Source: an uncultured Lachnospiraceae bacterium (lineage in GTDB: Bacteria; Bacillota; Clostridia; Lachnospirales; Lachnospiraceae). Taken from it: a stretch of DNA of 64,000 nt. Positions within the stretch are counted from its first letter, which is position 1. Every line of letters begins with the position of its first letter. The notes below the pieces were generated by a model. That model worked only from the letters and a program-made list of their open reading frames with translations. It had not been told where the DNA came from and made no database searches. Made by a program: the position numbers and the translations under genes. This document shows, one piece after another, positions 7,820 to 16,483 of this stretch. The stretch is from the NCBI GenBank assembly GCA_937920345.1, contig CALGVA010000053.1:140895-204894 (forward strand), in the 5' to 3' direction.

Positions 7820-9562
7820 TCAGCAGTTCCCGATGTATTTCTCATATTCTCCGTACTGATGCCGGAACACAGTTGCATAATAACTGTTATTTTTAAGCAG
7901 TTCTTCGTGTGTGCCCTGTTCCACAATGTGCCCGTCATTCAGAACCAGAATCAGGTCGGAATCTTTGATGGAGGATATGCGGTAGGCAACCACGAAGATC
8001 GTGCAGTCTCTGTCCAGCGTGCGGAGCTGATCCTGTATGTAGCTTTCCGTCTCCATGTCCACGGCGGAAGTAGTGTCGTCCAGAATCAGGATGGAAGGGT
8101 CCTTCAGCAGGGCCCTTGCCAGCGAGATCCGCTGCTTCTGACCGCCGGAAAGTCCTACGCCGCGTTCACCGACGATCGTGTCATAGCCTTCCGGCATCTG
8201 GCGGATAAATCCGTCCGCATCCGCCATAACGGCAGCTTTCTCGACTTCTTCAAAAGGGCAGTCCGGCCGGCTGTAAGCGATATTTCCCTCGATCGTATCC
8301 GAGAACAGGAAGACGTCCTGCATGGCCATGCCGATATTCTGCCGCAGATTATACAGATCGAGATCTTTGACGTTGCGCCCGTCCACCAGTACTTCTCCGT
8401 CCGTCACGTCGTAGAAACGGCACAGCAGATTCATGATCGTCGATTTGCCGGAACCGGTGGAGCCCAGGATGCCTACCGTCTGCCCGCTCTTCACATGGAA
8501 ACTGACGTTATGTATGATATCTTCGTCATCGGCGCTGTAGGATACGCCGCGAAACTCCACATCGCCCCGCAGACGTTTACAGGGAATCGCATTGACGGGA
8601 TATTTTACATTAGGCTCTTCGCTGTAGGTGGCGAAGATCTTTTCCACGGAAGTGGTGAAACGCTGGATATCGTTGATCCGCCATCCGATCTGCCGCAGCG
8701 GGTTCATGAGCATCCACAGATAGCCGTTCACCGTTACATAGCTGCCCAGCGTCATTTCTCCCTGAATGACCATGATACTGCCCACGAGCATGAGTATGAG
8801 GGTGAGCAGGTTGGAGAGAAACTCAAACAGCGGTACGTATTTTGTCCAGATTTCCGCGGCGGCAAGCTCGGCGTCGCGGTAGCCGTCGTTTTCCCGGTTA
8901 AATTTACCGATTTCGTAGTCTTCTTTGGAGAAGGCTTTGACGACGCGGTTTCCGCTGATATTTTCCTGTACAAATGTATTTAAGGAAGAGAACTGTTCCC
9001 GGATCTTCCAGAAACAGGGGCGCCCGTTCTTCGTCTGGCTTAAGGTCACGAGGAAGGACAGCGGCAGCACGAGACACATGCACAGCGCCAGTTTGACACT
9101 GACCGTAAACACCATGACCAGGGCAAACAGGAAGATGAAGACATTTTCATACACCTGATAAATAACAAATGCTATGAAATGCCGGATAGCGTCCATATCG
9201 CCCGTCTGCCGGCTGAGCAGATCACCGGTTCTCTTCTTATTATAGAAGTTAAAGTCCTCCTGCAGCAGTTTGCGGTACACGGTATCGCGCATCGTGTAGA
9301 GCACATCCTGCGAACATGTCTCGAAGATCAGCTGCGAGAGATAGCGCAGCAGACCGCGCAGGATCGTAATCAGCAGGAGAAATACGATCAGCCTCGGCAG
9401 CAGTTCATACTGTCCGGCGATGATCACATCGTCCACGATGGCGCCGGACACGATCGGCTTGACGATGGCGAGCACGGAGATCACCGTGACAAGCACCAGT
9501 CCGAAGATCATGCTGCGGGTATGTTTATGCAGGAAAGAATAAAACCATTTCATGGGGGTCAT
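7820..9562 (-). CDS. ABC exporter half-transporter with degenerate catalytic NBD
   Basis: A 580-residue ABC exporter subunit, first gene of the pair. It has six N-terminal membrane helices, Walker A GSTGSGKST (367-375), canonical signature LSGGQ (471-475), and Walker B ILILD followed by Asp496 instead of catalytic Glu. Tyr527 replaces the H-loop His (VVAYRIS). Heterodimeric exporters such as BmrCD, LmrCD and TM287/288 combine a subunit like this with a canonical partner, giving one active and one inactive ATP site. The start is placed at ATG 9562 (GTGAGG upstream); GTG 9577 would add five residues. Confidence 0.92.
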   Translation of the reverse strand: MTPMKWFYSFLHKHTRSMIFGLVLVTVISVLAIVKPIVSGAIVDDVIIAGQYELLPRLIVFLLLITILRGLLRYLSQLIFETCSQDVLYTMRDTVYRKLLQEDFNFYNKKRTGDLLSRQTGDMDAIRHFIAFVIYQVYENVFIFLFALVMVFTVSVKLALCMCLVLPLSFLVTLSQTKNGRPCFWKIREQFSSLNTFVQENISGNRVVKAFSKEDYEIGKFNRENDGYRDAELAAAEIWTKYVPLFEFLSNLLTLILMLVGSIMVIQGEMTLGSYVTVNGYLWMLMNPLRQIGWRINDIQRFTTSVEKIFATYSEEPNVKYPVNAIPCKRLRGDVEFRGVSYSADDEDIIHNVSFHVKSGQTVGILGSTGSGKSTIMNLLCRFYDVTDGEVLVDGRNVKDLDLYNLRQNIGMAMQDVFLFSDTIEGNIAYSRPDCPFEEVEKAAVMADADGFIRQMPEGYDTIVGERGVGLSGGQKQRISLARALLKDPSILILDDTTSAVDMETESYIQDQLRTLDRDCTIFVVAYRISSIKDSDLILVLNDGHIVEQGTHEELLKNNSYYATVFRHQYGEYEKYIGNC

Positions 9563-9577
9563 AGGTATGTACCTCAC

Positions 9578-9899
9578 TGTTCATCAGGTTATGCGGCCGC
9601 ACCGGACCAGGCGGGCGGCAACAGACTTTCGGGTCTTTTCGGCATTCGGATCACATAAGGAATCGTATGCGCTTAGATATGAATATAGCCCGAATGCCAA
9701 CATAAGTAAAGGGGTAAAAATTATATATTTTATATAGCATTTTTTAGACATGAAACAAGGCTTGTAATTAGATTTCACAAAGAAAAATTTTCCGGATGAA
9801 AAAATCTGCAGATAATTGAAGACAATCGAAGAAGTCATTCGTTATAATGGATAGAGTTACTTGTGAAAGGGGGCAGACGATATTAACAGGGAAGAACAA
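9578..9899. other. Intergenic region upstream of the ECF sigma operon
   Basis: About 320 bases between the divergent ABC exporter and sigma factor genes. It is AT-rich around 9715-9840. A TATAAT lies at 9842-9847 and could be the -10 of the sigma operon, but no well-spaced -35 is obvious. No repeat or RNA structure was recognised. Confidence 0.4.
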
Positions 9900-10391
9900 T
9901 TGTCAGCGCTGATTGATTCTTACCAACATCTTGTTTTTTCCATATGTTATAAAATGACATCGGACTATTTTGCCTCCGAGGATCTGGCGCAGGAGACTTT
10001 CCTGTCGGCTTACAAACATCTTGGGGAGTTTGACGGTAAATATGAGAAAGCCTGGCTGTGCAGGATCGCGACGAACAAATGCCTGGATTATCTGCAGAGT
10101 GCCGGAAGGCGGGTGATTCCGACGGAAGATGTGGTGATGAACGAGACGTGTACTTATGAGGGGGCGCCGGAGACCGTCTGCCTGGAAGAAGAGGTGCGGC
10201 AGACTTTACTGAACAGGTGTATGTCACTGAAGCCGCCTTATGATGAGATCGCAAAGGCTTACTATTATGACGAAATGAATGTTGCGGAGATCTCAGCGCA
10301 GAGAGGCATGAAAGTCAAGACAGTTCAGACACAGATTTATCGAGCGCGGGCTATGCTGCGCAAATTATATGGAAAGGAGAAGGGCGCATGA
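9900..10391 (+). CDS. ECF-type RNA polymerase sigma factor
   Basis: A protein of about 163 residues with sigma region 2 (residues 3-65: SYQHLVFSICYKMTSD, EDLAQETFLSAYKHL, the WLCRIATN promoter-recognition helix) and region 4 (about 100-155: NVAEISAQRGMKVKTVQTQIYRARAMLRK). ECF sigma factors direct stress or envelope regulons and are usually held by an anti-sigma factor encoded next to them, as seems the case here. The start is ambiguous: TTG 9900 follows AGGGAAG, while an ATT codon at 9882, eight bases after GGGGG, would give the family-like N-terminus NREEQLSALI. It overlaps the next gene by ATGA. Confidence 0.9.
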   Translation: MSALIDSYQHLVFSICYKMTSDYFASEDLAQETFLSAYKHLGEFDGKYEKAWLCRIATNKCLDYLQSAGRRVIPTEDVVMNETCTYEGAPETVCLEEEVRQTLLNRCMSLKPPYDEIAKAYYYDEMNVAEISAQRGMKVKTVQTQIYRARAMLRKLYGKEKGA

Positions 10392-10870
10392 TATATAACA
10401 TGGATGATGAAAAGAAAAGAGTGAACAGACGGCAGAATGACGACTTCTCCGGCGGCATGAGCGACGAGGCACTCGCGGAGCTGATCAGGCAGGTAGAGGC
10501 GGAGGAGATGCTGCACGCCCCCGGACAGCTTAAGGAAAATATATTTATGCAGCTGCGGCAGGAAAGGCAGGCTGCGAAGAAAAGGCAGGTTTTCATCTAT
10601 CGCGCTAAAGTGCTGGCAGCCATGGCGGCGGCGCTTACGGTATTGATCTTTATGCCGAACGACCGTGTGGAGAGTGTGCAGAAGGCACCCGTGCAGCAGG
10701 AAGAGAGCGATTCTCTGGAAGAGATCGCCCAGAAGCGGCAGAGAAGCAGGGACGATGAGTGGGAAAAGTACCTTGCCGGTCAGGAGCGCGGCGGCGTGAG
10801 AGGGTTTCTTGACAATATCAATGAGAAATTGACACAGTTCGGGACGGACTTATATCAGAATATTAATTAA
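10388..10870 (+). CDS. Putative anti-sigma factor, single-pass membrane protein
   Basis: A 160-residue protein whose ATG overlaps the TGA of the sigma gene. It has a charged cytoplasmic N-terminal part (1-70), one membrane helix near residues 73-90 (VLAAMAAALTVLIFMP) and a polar extracytoplasmic tail. This layout, and translational coupling to an ECF sigma gene, is the usual design of an anti-sigma regulator. No zinc-binding His-x3-Cys-x2-Cys motif is present. The role is inferred from context. Confidence 0.7.
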   Translation: MIYNMDDEKKRVNRRQNDDFSGGMSDEALAELIRQVEAEEMLHAPGQLKENIFMQLRQERQAAKKRQVFIYRAKVLAAMAAALTVLIFMPNDRVESVQKAPVQQEESDSLEEIAQKRQRSRDDEWEKYLAGQERGGVRGFLDNINEKLTQFGTDLYQNIN

Positions 10871-10894
10871 CAATAGAAAATGGAGGAAAATAGA

Positions 10895-11536
10895 ATGCAA
10901 AGAAAGAAAAGCAGATTTTGGTTGTTTATGTGGTCGCTCATACCGGGGGCGGGTGATATGTATCTGGGATTTATGAAGATGGGAATCAGCCTTATGCTCG
11001 GATTTATGTCTCTGATCGCACTGACCGGGCTTACGAATATCGGCGCACTGGCGGTATTTCCCATTGCCATGTGGTTTTACAGCTTCTTCCATGCCAACAA
11101 TCTGGCGGGGTTAGACGAGCATACTTTTATGGCGGTAGAAGACAGGTTCCTGTTCGGTCTGGATGAATGGAACACGATAGAGAAACTGGGTGCCCATATG
11201 ACCGGCAAAAAGAAGACTGTTGTGGCGGCTGCATTTATCCTGATCGGCGTGGCTACGTTATGGCAGGCGGTATTTAATCTTTTATGTGATATTTTTGGAT
11301 GGGATAATTCTGTCTTAAGTCAAATTTATTATTTTATGAGAGATGATCTGCCGCGCTTTGTGGTCGGCATTGCGATTATCTGGGCGGGTCTGCTGATGAT
11401 CCGCGGTAAGAAAGCGGAAATGATCGTTGAAGATGATATGCCCGTGCAGTACGGCGCACCGGAGCGGCAGGTCTATGTTACACAGAACGCACAACAGGAT
11501 ACGGTGGCAGATGATAACGGACCGGATCGACAGTAA
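10895..11536 (+). CDS. Multi-pass membrane protein of the sigma operon
   Basis: A 213-residue protein with about four hydrophobic segments. The N-terminal part (FMWSLIPGAGDMYLGFMKMG) resembles TM2-like domains, in which a Gly-rich PGAG-MYLG loop joins two helices. The C-terminal 40 residues are polar and probably cytoplasmic. The start is ATG 10895 with GGAGG eight bases upstream. It lies 24 bases after the putative anti-sigma gene, so it probably belongs to the same operon. Function is unknown. Confidence 0.7.
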   Translation: MQRKKSRFWLFMWSLIPGAGDMYLGFMKMGISLMLGFMSLIALTGLTNIGALAVFPIAMWFYSFFHANNLAGLDEHTFMAVEDRFLFGLDEWNTIEKLGAHMTGKKKTVVAAAFILIGVATLWQAVFNLLCDIFGWDNSVLSQIYYFMRDDLPRFVVGIAIIWAGLLMIRGKKAEMIVEDDMPVQYGAPERQVYVTQNAQQDTVADDNGPDRQ

Positions 11537-11559
11537 TATTGCATAAGGAGGGAGAGAAC

Positions 11560-11970
11560 ATGGAACGGGAAGCAGTTATGAACCAGGAAGCAACGATGGA
11601 TCAGGAAGCGGGCGGGGCGCGGCAGACGGTGGCAAACTGCGGGAAAGAGGTCAGGCATGTGCCGACCCGCAGAGTTGGAACGGTGTCTTTCGGCATTACG
11701 CTGGTGTGCTACGGCATACTCTTTTTGGCACACATCTTTGTACCGATGGTAAGATACAGTTTTATATTCAGGTGCTGGCCGGTGGTCTTTATTCTGCTGG
11801 GTCTGGAGATTCTGGTGGAGAGTCATAAATGCAAAAGCGGAGAGTGGAAAATGATCTATGACTTTCCGGCAGTGATTATGCTGGGAATCATGCTGCTTTT
11901 CGCGATGGTCATGGCGGCAATTGATTTCGAGATGGCTTATCAGACAGGCGGCGTGACAGTATTCTTCTGA
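11560..11970 (+). CDS. Small membrane protein of the sigma operon
   Basis: A 136-residue protein with a polar N-terminus of about 45 residues and three hydrophobic segments, with RCWPVVFILLGLEILVE resembling the LiaI/LiaF-type membrane domain of cell-envelope stress proteins. The start is ATG 11560 with AAGGAGGGA upstream. It is the last gene of the sigma/anti-sigma cluster. The envelope-stress link is inferred from this resemblance and from the neighbouring ECF sigma factor. Confidence 0.65.
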   Translation: MEREAVMNQEATMDQEAGGARQTVANCGKEVRHVPTRRVGTVSFGITLVCYGILFLAHIFVPMVRYSFIFRCWPVVFILLGLEILVESHKCKSGEWKMIYDFPAVIMLGIMLLFAMVMAAIDFEMAYQTGGVTVFF

Positions 11971-11979
11971 TAGGGCGAG

Positions 11980-12483
11980 TCAAAGTTCCTCATACGCGAT
12001 CGACTTTAGCGAGAGGAATCGTCTGACAGCCTGATCCCAGAGCACGTCAGGCGTTTTATCCATAACAAAAGTATGAAAGGCGGTGCCGGTCACCAGAGTC
12101 AGACCGGTGCCGTCATATTTTATGTTCAGCACGAAAGCCTTGACCTGTTCCGCGGATACGGCAGTATCACCTTTTTGCAGGATCGAATCTACATGGGAAG
12201 GGATCAGATGGAGGACAAAGCGGAAGGCGGAAGGCGTACGCCTGCCTTTGATCAGGTCAAAACAGATCGGGCGCATGGTCTTCCAGGCGGAAAAGTCATA
12301 GGGGCGGACGGCCTCATCTTCCCATTCTTCCGATGTATAGAATTCTCTGTTCTGATGTCCGTCAATACGGAATGTATTGTAGGTGCTGATGGAAGCCTCC
12401 TCCAGCAGAAAAAAATCGAAATCCTCGCTGCCGAGCAGTTTTCCCATAAATTGTTTGATGTTGGTGATTTTCAGTGCGATCAT
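11980..12483 (-). CDS. DUF5721 family protein
   Basis: A 167-residue soluble protein. The segments MIALKITNIKQFMGKLL, FDFFLLEEASISTYNTF and FRFVLHLIPSHVDSIL resemble DUF5721 proteins of Lachnospiraceae. No catalytic motif was recognised. GGAG lies eight bases before the ATG. It converges with the sigma-operon membrane gene, with nine bases between the stops. Confidence 0.65.
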   Translation of the reverse strand: MIALKITNIKQFMGKLLGSEDFDFFLLEEASISTYNTFRIDGHQNREFYTSEEWEDEAVRPYDFSAWKTMRPICFDLIKGRRTPSAFRFVLHLIPSHVDSILQKGDTAVSAEQVKAFVLNIKYDGTGLTLVTGTAFHTFVMDKTPDVLWDQAVRRFLSLKSIAYEEL

Positions 12484-12576
12484 AAGTACTCCGTTTCTGA
12501 ATAATTCGTATGCGGTAATGTTTCATAAGACTGCAAAATATGGTTATAGTATTTTAGGGTGTAGATAATTGTTGCG

Positions 12577-12617
12577 CTTATTCGGGTTCGCGAAGCGAAT
12601 CCCGCAAACGGGCTGAT
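12577..12617. repeat. Dispersed palindromic repeat, copy B
   Basis: CGCTTATTCGGGTTCGCGAA continues into GCGAATCCCGCAAACGGG, a close variant of the copy at 2376-2432 with compensating changes (CGAG/CTCG to CGGG/CCCG) that preserve the stem. This covariation suggests that the hairpin matters. Confidence 0.7.
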
Positions 12618-12685
12618 AACCGTCGGTATCAGTATAGCACAGAGGATATGGGGAAAGAAAGCGAATTATTTTGATTTGCAGTGCG

Positions 12686-12715
12686 CTGACGGGGAAGCCG
12701 AAGACTGAACTGTTA
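12686..12715. mobile_element. Right-end remnant of the MITE family
   Basis: GAAGCCGAAGACTGAACTGT here matches the right end of MITE copy 1 (1503-1522) with one mismatch in 20 bases. No matching left end was found nearby, so this is a truncated copy. Confidence 0.6.
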
Positions 12716-12744
12716 TGAAATACATGTACATTTGGTATTTACTG

Positions 12745-12774
12745 TTTACAATGTGTGACAAGTTATGCTATTAT
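12745..12774 (+). promoter_or_regulatory. Candidate sigma-A promoter for the degV-like gene
   Basis: TTTACA at 12745-12750 and TATTAT at 12769-12774 with 18 bases between them, 42 bases before the start codon. Confidence 0.5.
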
Positions 12775-12815
12775 AAATAGTAATGAAAACTACATGAAAG
12801 GGTTGCGGGGGCTTT

Positions 12816-13652
12816 ATGAGTTATAAGATCGTAGTAGACAGTTGTTGTGAACTGCCGGGAAAATGTAAAAATGATGAGAGGTTTCAGACTGTTCCGCTGG
12901 GACTGGAAGTGGGGGATGATCTGATCTGGGATGACGAGACTTTTAACCAGAAGGATTTTCTGGAGAAGGTAGCGGCATATCCGCAGTGTCCGAAATCGTC
13001 CTGTCCTTCACCGGAGAAATTTATGGAGGCATACCATTGTGATGCGGAGGAAGTCTATGTGGTGACGCTGTCATCCCATCTCAGTGGGAGCTATAACAGT
13101 GCGGAACTGGGTAAAAGTTTATATCAGGAGAAGTACGGAGAGAAGAAGATTCATGTCGTGGATTCGGAATCCGCAAGCTGTGGAGAGACGCAGCTTGCCA
13201 TCAGGATTATGCGTTACAAGGAGGCCGGCCTTACTTTCGAGGAGACTGTGGAGAAGATCGAAGTCTTTAAGCGTAAGATGAGAACATATTTTGTGCTGGA
13301 TAATCTGGAGACGCTTCGTAAGAACGGACGCCTTACCGGCGTCAAGGCGCTCGTCGCTTCAACGCTGAGTATCAAGCCTGTTATGGTAGGCAATCTGGGC
13401 GTGATCGAGCAGAAGAGTCAGGCGATCGGCATTAACAAGGCGCTTGCCAAGATGGCAGACTGCCTCGTGGCGGATGTGTCGCATACGGAGAAGAGAACGC
13501 TCATGATCACGCACTGCAACTGTCCCGAGCGCGCACAGTATATGCGTGAACTGATGGAAAAGCGTGCATCCTACAGGAACGTAGTGATCATGGACACGGC
13601 GGGCGTCAGTACAATGTACGCCAATGACGGCGGCATTATTGTGACATTGTAA
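12816..13652 (+). CDS. DegV family fatty-acid-binding protein
   Basis: A 278-residue protein of the DegV/FakB family, which binds a fatty acid and, with the kinase FakA, feeds exogenous fatty acids into phospholipid synthesis. The family features are the N-terminal IVVDSCCELP, the SSHLSGSYNSA loop at about residue 87, VVDSESASCGETQLA, the LDNLETLRKNGRL block, and LSIKPVM. The length is typical. The ribosome binding site is GGGGGC before ATG 12816. No fakA partner is adjacent. The fatty-acid role comes from the family. Confidence 0.88.
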   Translation: MSYKIVVDSCCELPGKCKNDERFQTVPLGLEVGDDLIWDDETFNQKDFLEKVAAYPQCPKSSCPSPEKFMEAYHCDAEEVYVVTLSSHLSGSYNSAELGKSLYQEKYGEKKIHVVDSESASCGETQLAIRIMRYKEAGLTFEETVEKIEVFKRKMRTYFVLDNLETLRKNGRLTGVKALVASTLSIKPVMVGNLGVIEQKSQAIGINKALAKMADCLVADVSHTEKRTLMITHCNCPERAQYMRELMEKRASYRNVVIMDTAGVSTMYANDGGIIVTL

Positions 13653-13661
13653 CAGGATAGT

Positions 13662-14441
13662 TTATGTTGCACTGCGGTATGCTTCGATTGCTTTTTTTAC
13701 CAGCGAGAGTTCAAACGGAGAAACGGTAAAAGCGCGTCCATCCTTCATGGAAAGCTTCAGTAAAGACAGTTTCTCGATATAGGAGACATTGACGAACACC
13801 TGCTCCGAGATCGGGAAGAAATGATCATAATCGGCAACTTGCGCGTAGAGATTGTGCATGGTGGACAGCACATCGATCTGTCTGTCCTCTGTCAGAGTCA
13901 CGTGCGCGTAGTTGCCGTCTTTTTCTGCATACAGGATCTCATCCTCATAGACATAGAGGGTATCCTTCTCGCCGCGCAGTTCTATGGTTGGAATGACCTG
14001 GGACTTCTGCGCAATACAAAAGTCCAGCATTTCGTCCAGTTCAGCGACGCGGACCGGCTTGTTCAGATATCGGATCTGGGTTTTTAACTTCCGGAACAGG
14101 ATCTCGTGATTGGTGTTTTCCACACCGTCCGGCGGCAGCTGTGCCATAGCCGCTTCAATCATTGCGCGGTAATTGATTGTGGAGACACACAGAACGATCG
14201 GCGCGGTCACGCCTGCATCGATCAGCTTTCCGGCAAGCTGGAACCCATTGACGGGACCGGATGTCATATCAATAAAGAAAGCATCGTAAAGCATAGGCGC
14301 GTGCATGACAGCCTCCACGTTTCCGAAAGAATCAATATAGAATACACCCGTGGTGTGTATCCGCCTGTCCGAAGCCCGTTCTAAGAGCCGCTCCATCTGT
14401 TTTCTGTCAGCAATATTATCATCACAGACTGCAATATGCAT
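13662..14441 (-). CDS. LytTR-type response regulator
   Basis: A 259-residue regulator. The receiver domain (1-130) has the acidic pair CDDN at 6-9 and a phospho-acceptor candidate Asp58 in FFIDMTSG; the linker holds the conserved Lys (LNKPVR). The LytTR DNA-binding domain (about 155-255) has LYVYEDEILYAEKDGNYAHV and the closing SYIEKLSLLKLSMKDG. Such regulators control quorum, bacteriocin or cell-wall functions, usually with a GHKL histidine kinase; none is adjacent, so it is an orphan here. The start at 14441 follows AAGGGG; an earlier in-frame ATG at 14459 lacks a site. Confidence 0.88.
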   Translation of the reverse strand: MHIAVCDDNIADRKQMERLLERASDRRIHTTGVFYIDSFGNVEAVMHAPMLYDAFFIDMTSGPVNGFQLAGKLIDAGVTAPIVLCVSTINYRAMIEAAMAQLPPDGVENTNHEILFRKLKTQIRYLNKPVRVAELDEMLDFCIAQKSQVIPTIELRGEKDTLYVYEDEILYAEKDGNYAHVTLTEDRQIDVLSTMHNLYAQVADYDHFFPISEQVFVNVSYIEKLSLLKLSMKDGRAFTVSPFELSLVKKAIEAYRSAT

Positions 14442-14477
14442 AGACGCCCCTTCTCCCATTATTTACTTTAAGGTGTA

Positions 14478-14640
14478 ATCTTTCGCTTTTTCGAGTTTGC
14501 CGAAGACAAATCTTGCAAAATAAACTCTTCCGCTTATTCGAGTTTGCCGGGGGAAAATCTCGCAAAATGAAATCTTCCGCTTATTCGAGTTTGCCGAGGG
14601 AAAATCTCGCAAAGTTAATTTGCGAAGCAAATTAACTTTT
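14478..14640. repeat. Three tandem 47-48-bp palindromic repeats plus terminal hairpin
   Basis: Three head-to-tail units with cores at 14484, 14531 and 14579, each CGCTTATTCGAGTTTGCC followed by about ten bases and AAATCTCGCAAA. They end in a perfect hairpin AAGTTAATTTGC-GAA-GCAAATTAACTT followed by T7. The units are variants of the single copies at 2376 and 12577. There are no unique spacers between units, so this is not a CRISPR array. Confidence 0.85.
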
Positions 14641-14641
14641 T

Positions 14642-14935
14642 TTACATGATCAGAAATTCAATCGGCGAGGTCACCAGCGCGACGACAATCAGAATCTGTA
14701 TGATCAGGATGGCTGGCATTCCGTACAGGAAGTACCAGTGCCTTGTCTTATGATGAAACAGGTGCATACCCGCGATGGAACCGATGCTGCCGCCGATTAA
14801 GGCGAGCACAAAGAGCGTGGACTCCGGAATACGCCAGGCGCGTTTCCTGGCTTTATATTTATCCACACCCATAACAACAAAGCTGATCAAATTGATGGCA
14901 GCCAGATATATAATAATTAGTGTAATTGCGTTCAT
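14642..14935 (-). CDS. DUF1294 family membrane protein
   Basis: A 97-residue protein with three hydrophobic segments and the DUF1294 signature: VVMGVDKYKARKRAWRIPE, followed by GGSIGSIAGMHLFHHKTRHW. Function is unknown. It has only a weak ribosome binding site. Its stop is directly adjacent to the T-run of the tandem palindromic repeats. Confidence 0.85.
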   Translation of the reverse strand: MNAITLIIIYLAAINLISFVVMGVDKYKARKRAWRIPESTLFVLALIGGSIGSIAGMHLFHHKTRHWYFLYGMPAILIIQILIVVALVTSPIEFLIM

Positions 14936-15067
14936 AAGAATAAGAATGTCCCTTTTGTATGATATTGTGTGAGATTAATGAAGTATATTGAATAGATACA
15001 TTATTATCATATCACACGAAAGCTGAAAAAAAAAGCGTGTAACTGCAAAGTAAACGGGCAGCAGGAT

Positions 15068-15112
15068 AAAAATCCCCACAGCATGGAATCATAAATTGCT
15101 GCGGGGACTGTT
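15068..15112 (-). terminator. Terminator of argG
   Basis: On the minus strand TCCCCGCAGCA pairs with TGCTGTGGGGA (one G-T wobble) and is followed by TTTTTA. It lies 30 bases after the argG stop. Confidence 0.8.
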
Positions 15113-15141
15113 TTTCATAAATGGAATAAACGCGTGCCGGC

Positions 15142-16365
15142 TTAGATCAGCTTCACACCGTTCTCCTGCATCTTCATGGCGCGTACCTTGCTGGAAAGAC
15201 CGAACAGGTTGATAAATCCTTCCGCGTCGTGATGGTCGTACATATCGCCTGTGGTGAAGGAAGCGATGCTCTCGTTGTAGAGTGTGTACGGAGAAGTGGT
15301 TCCTGCCTTGATGATGTTGCCTTTGTACAGCTTGAACTTCACTTCACCGGTCACATACTGCTGTGTGGACTCGATGAACGCCTGCACTGCCTCGCGAAGC
15401 GGGGTGAACCATTTTCCTTCATATACGATCTGTGCAAACTTGTTGCCCATGTCTGCCTTAAGCGCATAGGTATCGCGGTCGAGGATCAGCTCCTCGAGCT
15501 GCTGGTGTGCCTCGTAGAGAATCGTTCCGCCGGGGGTCTCATACACACCGCGGGACTTCATGCCTACCACACGGTTTTCCACGATATCTACGATACCGAT
15601 GCCGTGCCTGCCGCCCAGTTCGTTCAGGGTGGCGATGATCTCGGACACTTTCATATTCTTGCCGTTGACGGAGGTGGGAACGCCTTTTTCAAAAGTCATG
15701 GTCACGTACTCGCCTTCTTCGGGAGCCTTCTCCGGTGTTGTGCCGAGAACCAGCAGGTGCTCATAATTCGGCTCATTAGCGGGATCTTCCAGCTCCAGAC
15801 CTTCATGGCTGATATGCCATAAGTTACGGTCGCGGCTGTAGCTGGAATCCGCGGAGAAAGGCAGGTTGATGCCGTGCTGACGGCAGTATTCGATCTCTTC
15901 CTCGCGGGAGTTTAAGGTCCATTTCTCATTTCTCCATGCAGCGATGATCTTTAAATCGGGAGCGAGCGCTTTGATGCCCAGCTCGAAACGGATCTGGTCG
16001 TTGCCCTTGCCGGTAGCGCCGTGACAGATTGCGGTAGCGCCCTCTTTGCGTGCGATCTCGACTAATTTCTTCGCGATTACCGGTCTTGCCATGGATGTAC
16101 CGAGCAGATATTTGTTTTCATATACAGCGTGTGCCTGTACGCACGGCATAATAAAATCATCGCAGAACTCGTCTGTGAGGTCTTCAATGTAGAGCTTGGA
16201 TGCGCCGCTGGATAAAGCGCGCTCCTCGAGTCCGTCAAGTTCTTCCGCCTGACCGCAGTTACCGCACACGCAGATCACCTCATAGTCAAAATTTTCTTTC
16301 AGCCACGGAATGATCACGGTCGTATCCAGTCCGCCTGAGTAAGCAAGAACTACTTTTTCTTTCAT
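15142..16365 (-). CDS. argG: Argininosuccinate synthase
   Basis: A 407-residue ArgG, which joins citrulline and aspartate with ATP to give argininosuccinate, the penultimate step of arginine synthesis. The ATP PP-motif AYSGGLDT is at residues 8-15; further family blocks are GTSMARPVIAKKLVEIA, ATGKGNDQIRFE, SADSSYSRDRNLWH and GIGIVDIVENRVVGMKSRG. The start at 16365 is set by AAGGAGAT on the minus strand; an upstream extension to 16440 is only a non-coding leader. It is transcribed divergently from argC with an array of ARG-box-like motifs between. argH is not in the window. Confidence 0.97.
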   Translation of the reverse strand: MKEKVVLAYSGGLDTTVIIPWLKENFDYEVICVCGNCGQAEELDGLEERALSSGASKLYIEDLTDEFCDDFIMPCVQAHAVYENKYLLGTSMARPVIAKKLVEIARKEGATAICHGATGKGNDQIRFELGIKALAPDLKIIAAWRNEKWTLNSREEEIEYCRQHGINLPFSADSSYSRDRNLWHISHEGLELEDPANEPNYEHLLVLGTTPEKAPEEGEYVTMTFEKGVPTSVNGKNMKVSEIIATLNELGGRHGIGIVDIVENRVVGMKSRGVYETPGGTILYEAHQQLEELILDRDTYALKADMGNKFAQIVYEGKWFTPLREAVQAFIESTQQYVTGEVKFKLYKGNIIKAGTTSPYTLYNESIASFTTGDMYDHHDAEGFINLFGLSSKVRAMKMQENGVKLI

Positions 16366-16483
16366 AATGTAATCTCCTTTTTGTGAATTGTGAGTTGTAT
16401 GTATTGCATTTATATTAGGAAATCCTGTTCCCGAATGCATTTGTTCCTAGAACAATATACAACAGGTTCGTGCAAAATGCAAG

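Noticed and set aside
7685..8983. Long plus-strand open frame (about 430 codons) opposite the ABC exporter genes
   Set aside because: It is antisense to two clear ABC subunits with full motifs, and its translation is His/Arg-rich with no recognisable domain; a GC-driven shadow.
14478..14640. CRISPR array
   Set aside because: Only three directly adjacent units with no unique spacers, no cas genes, and single copies elsewhere in the window; it is a dispersed palindromic repeat.
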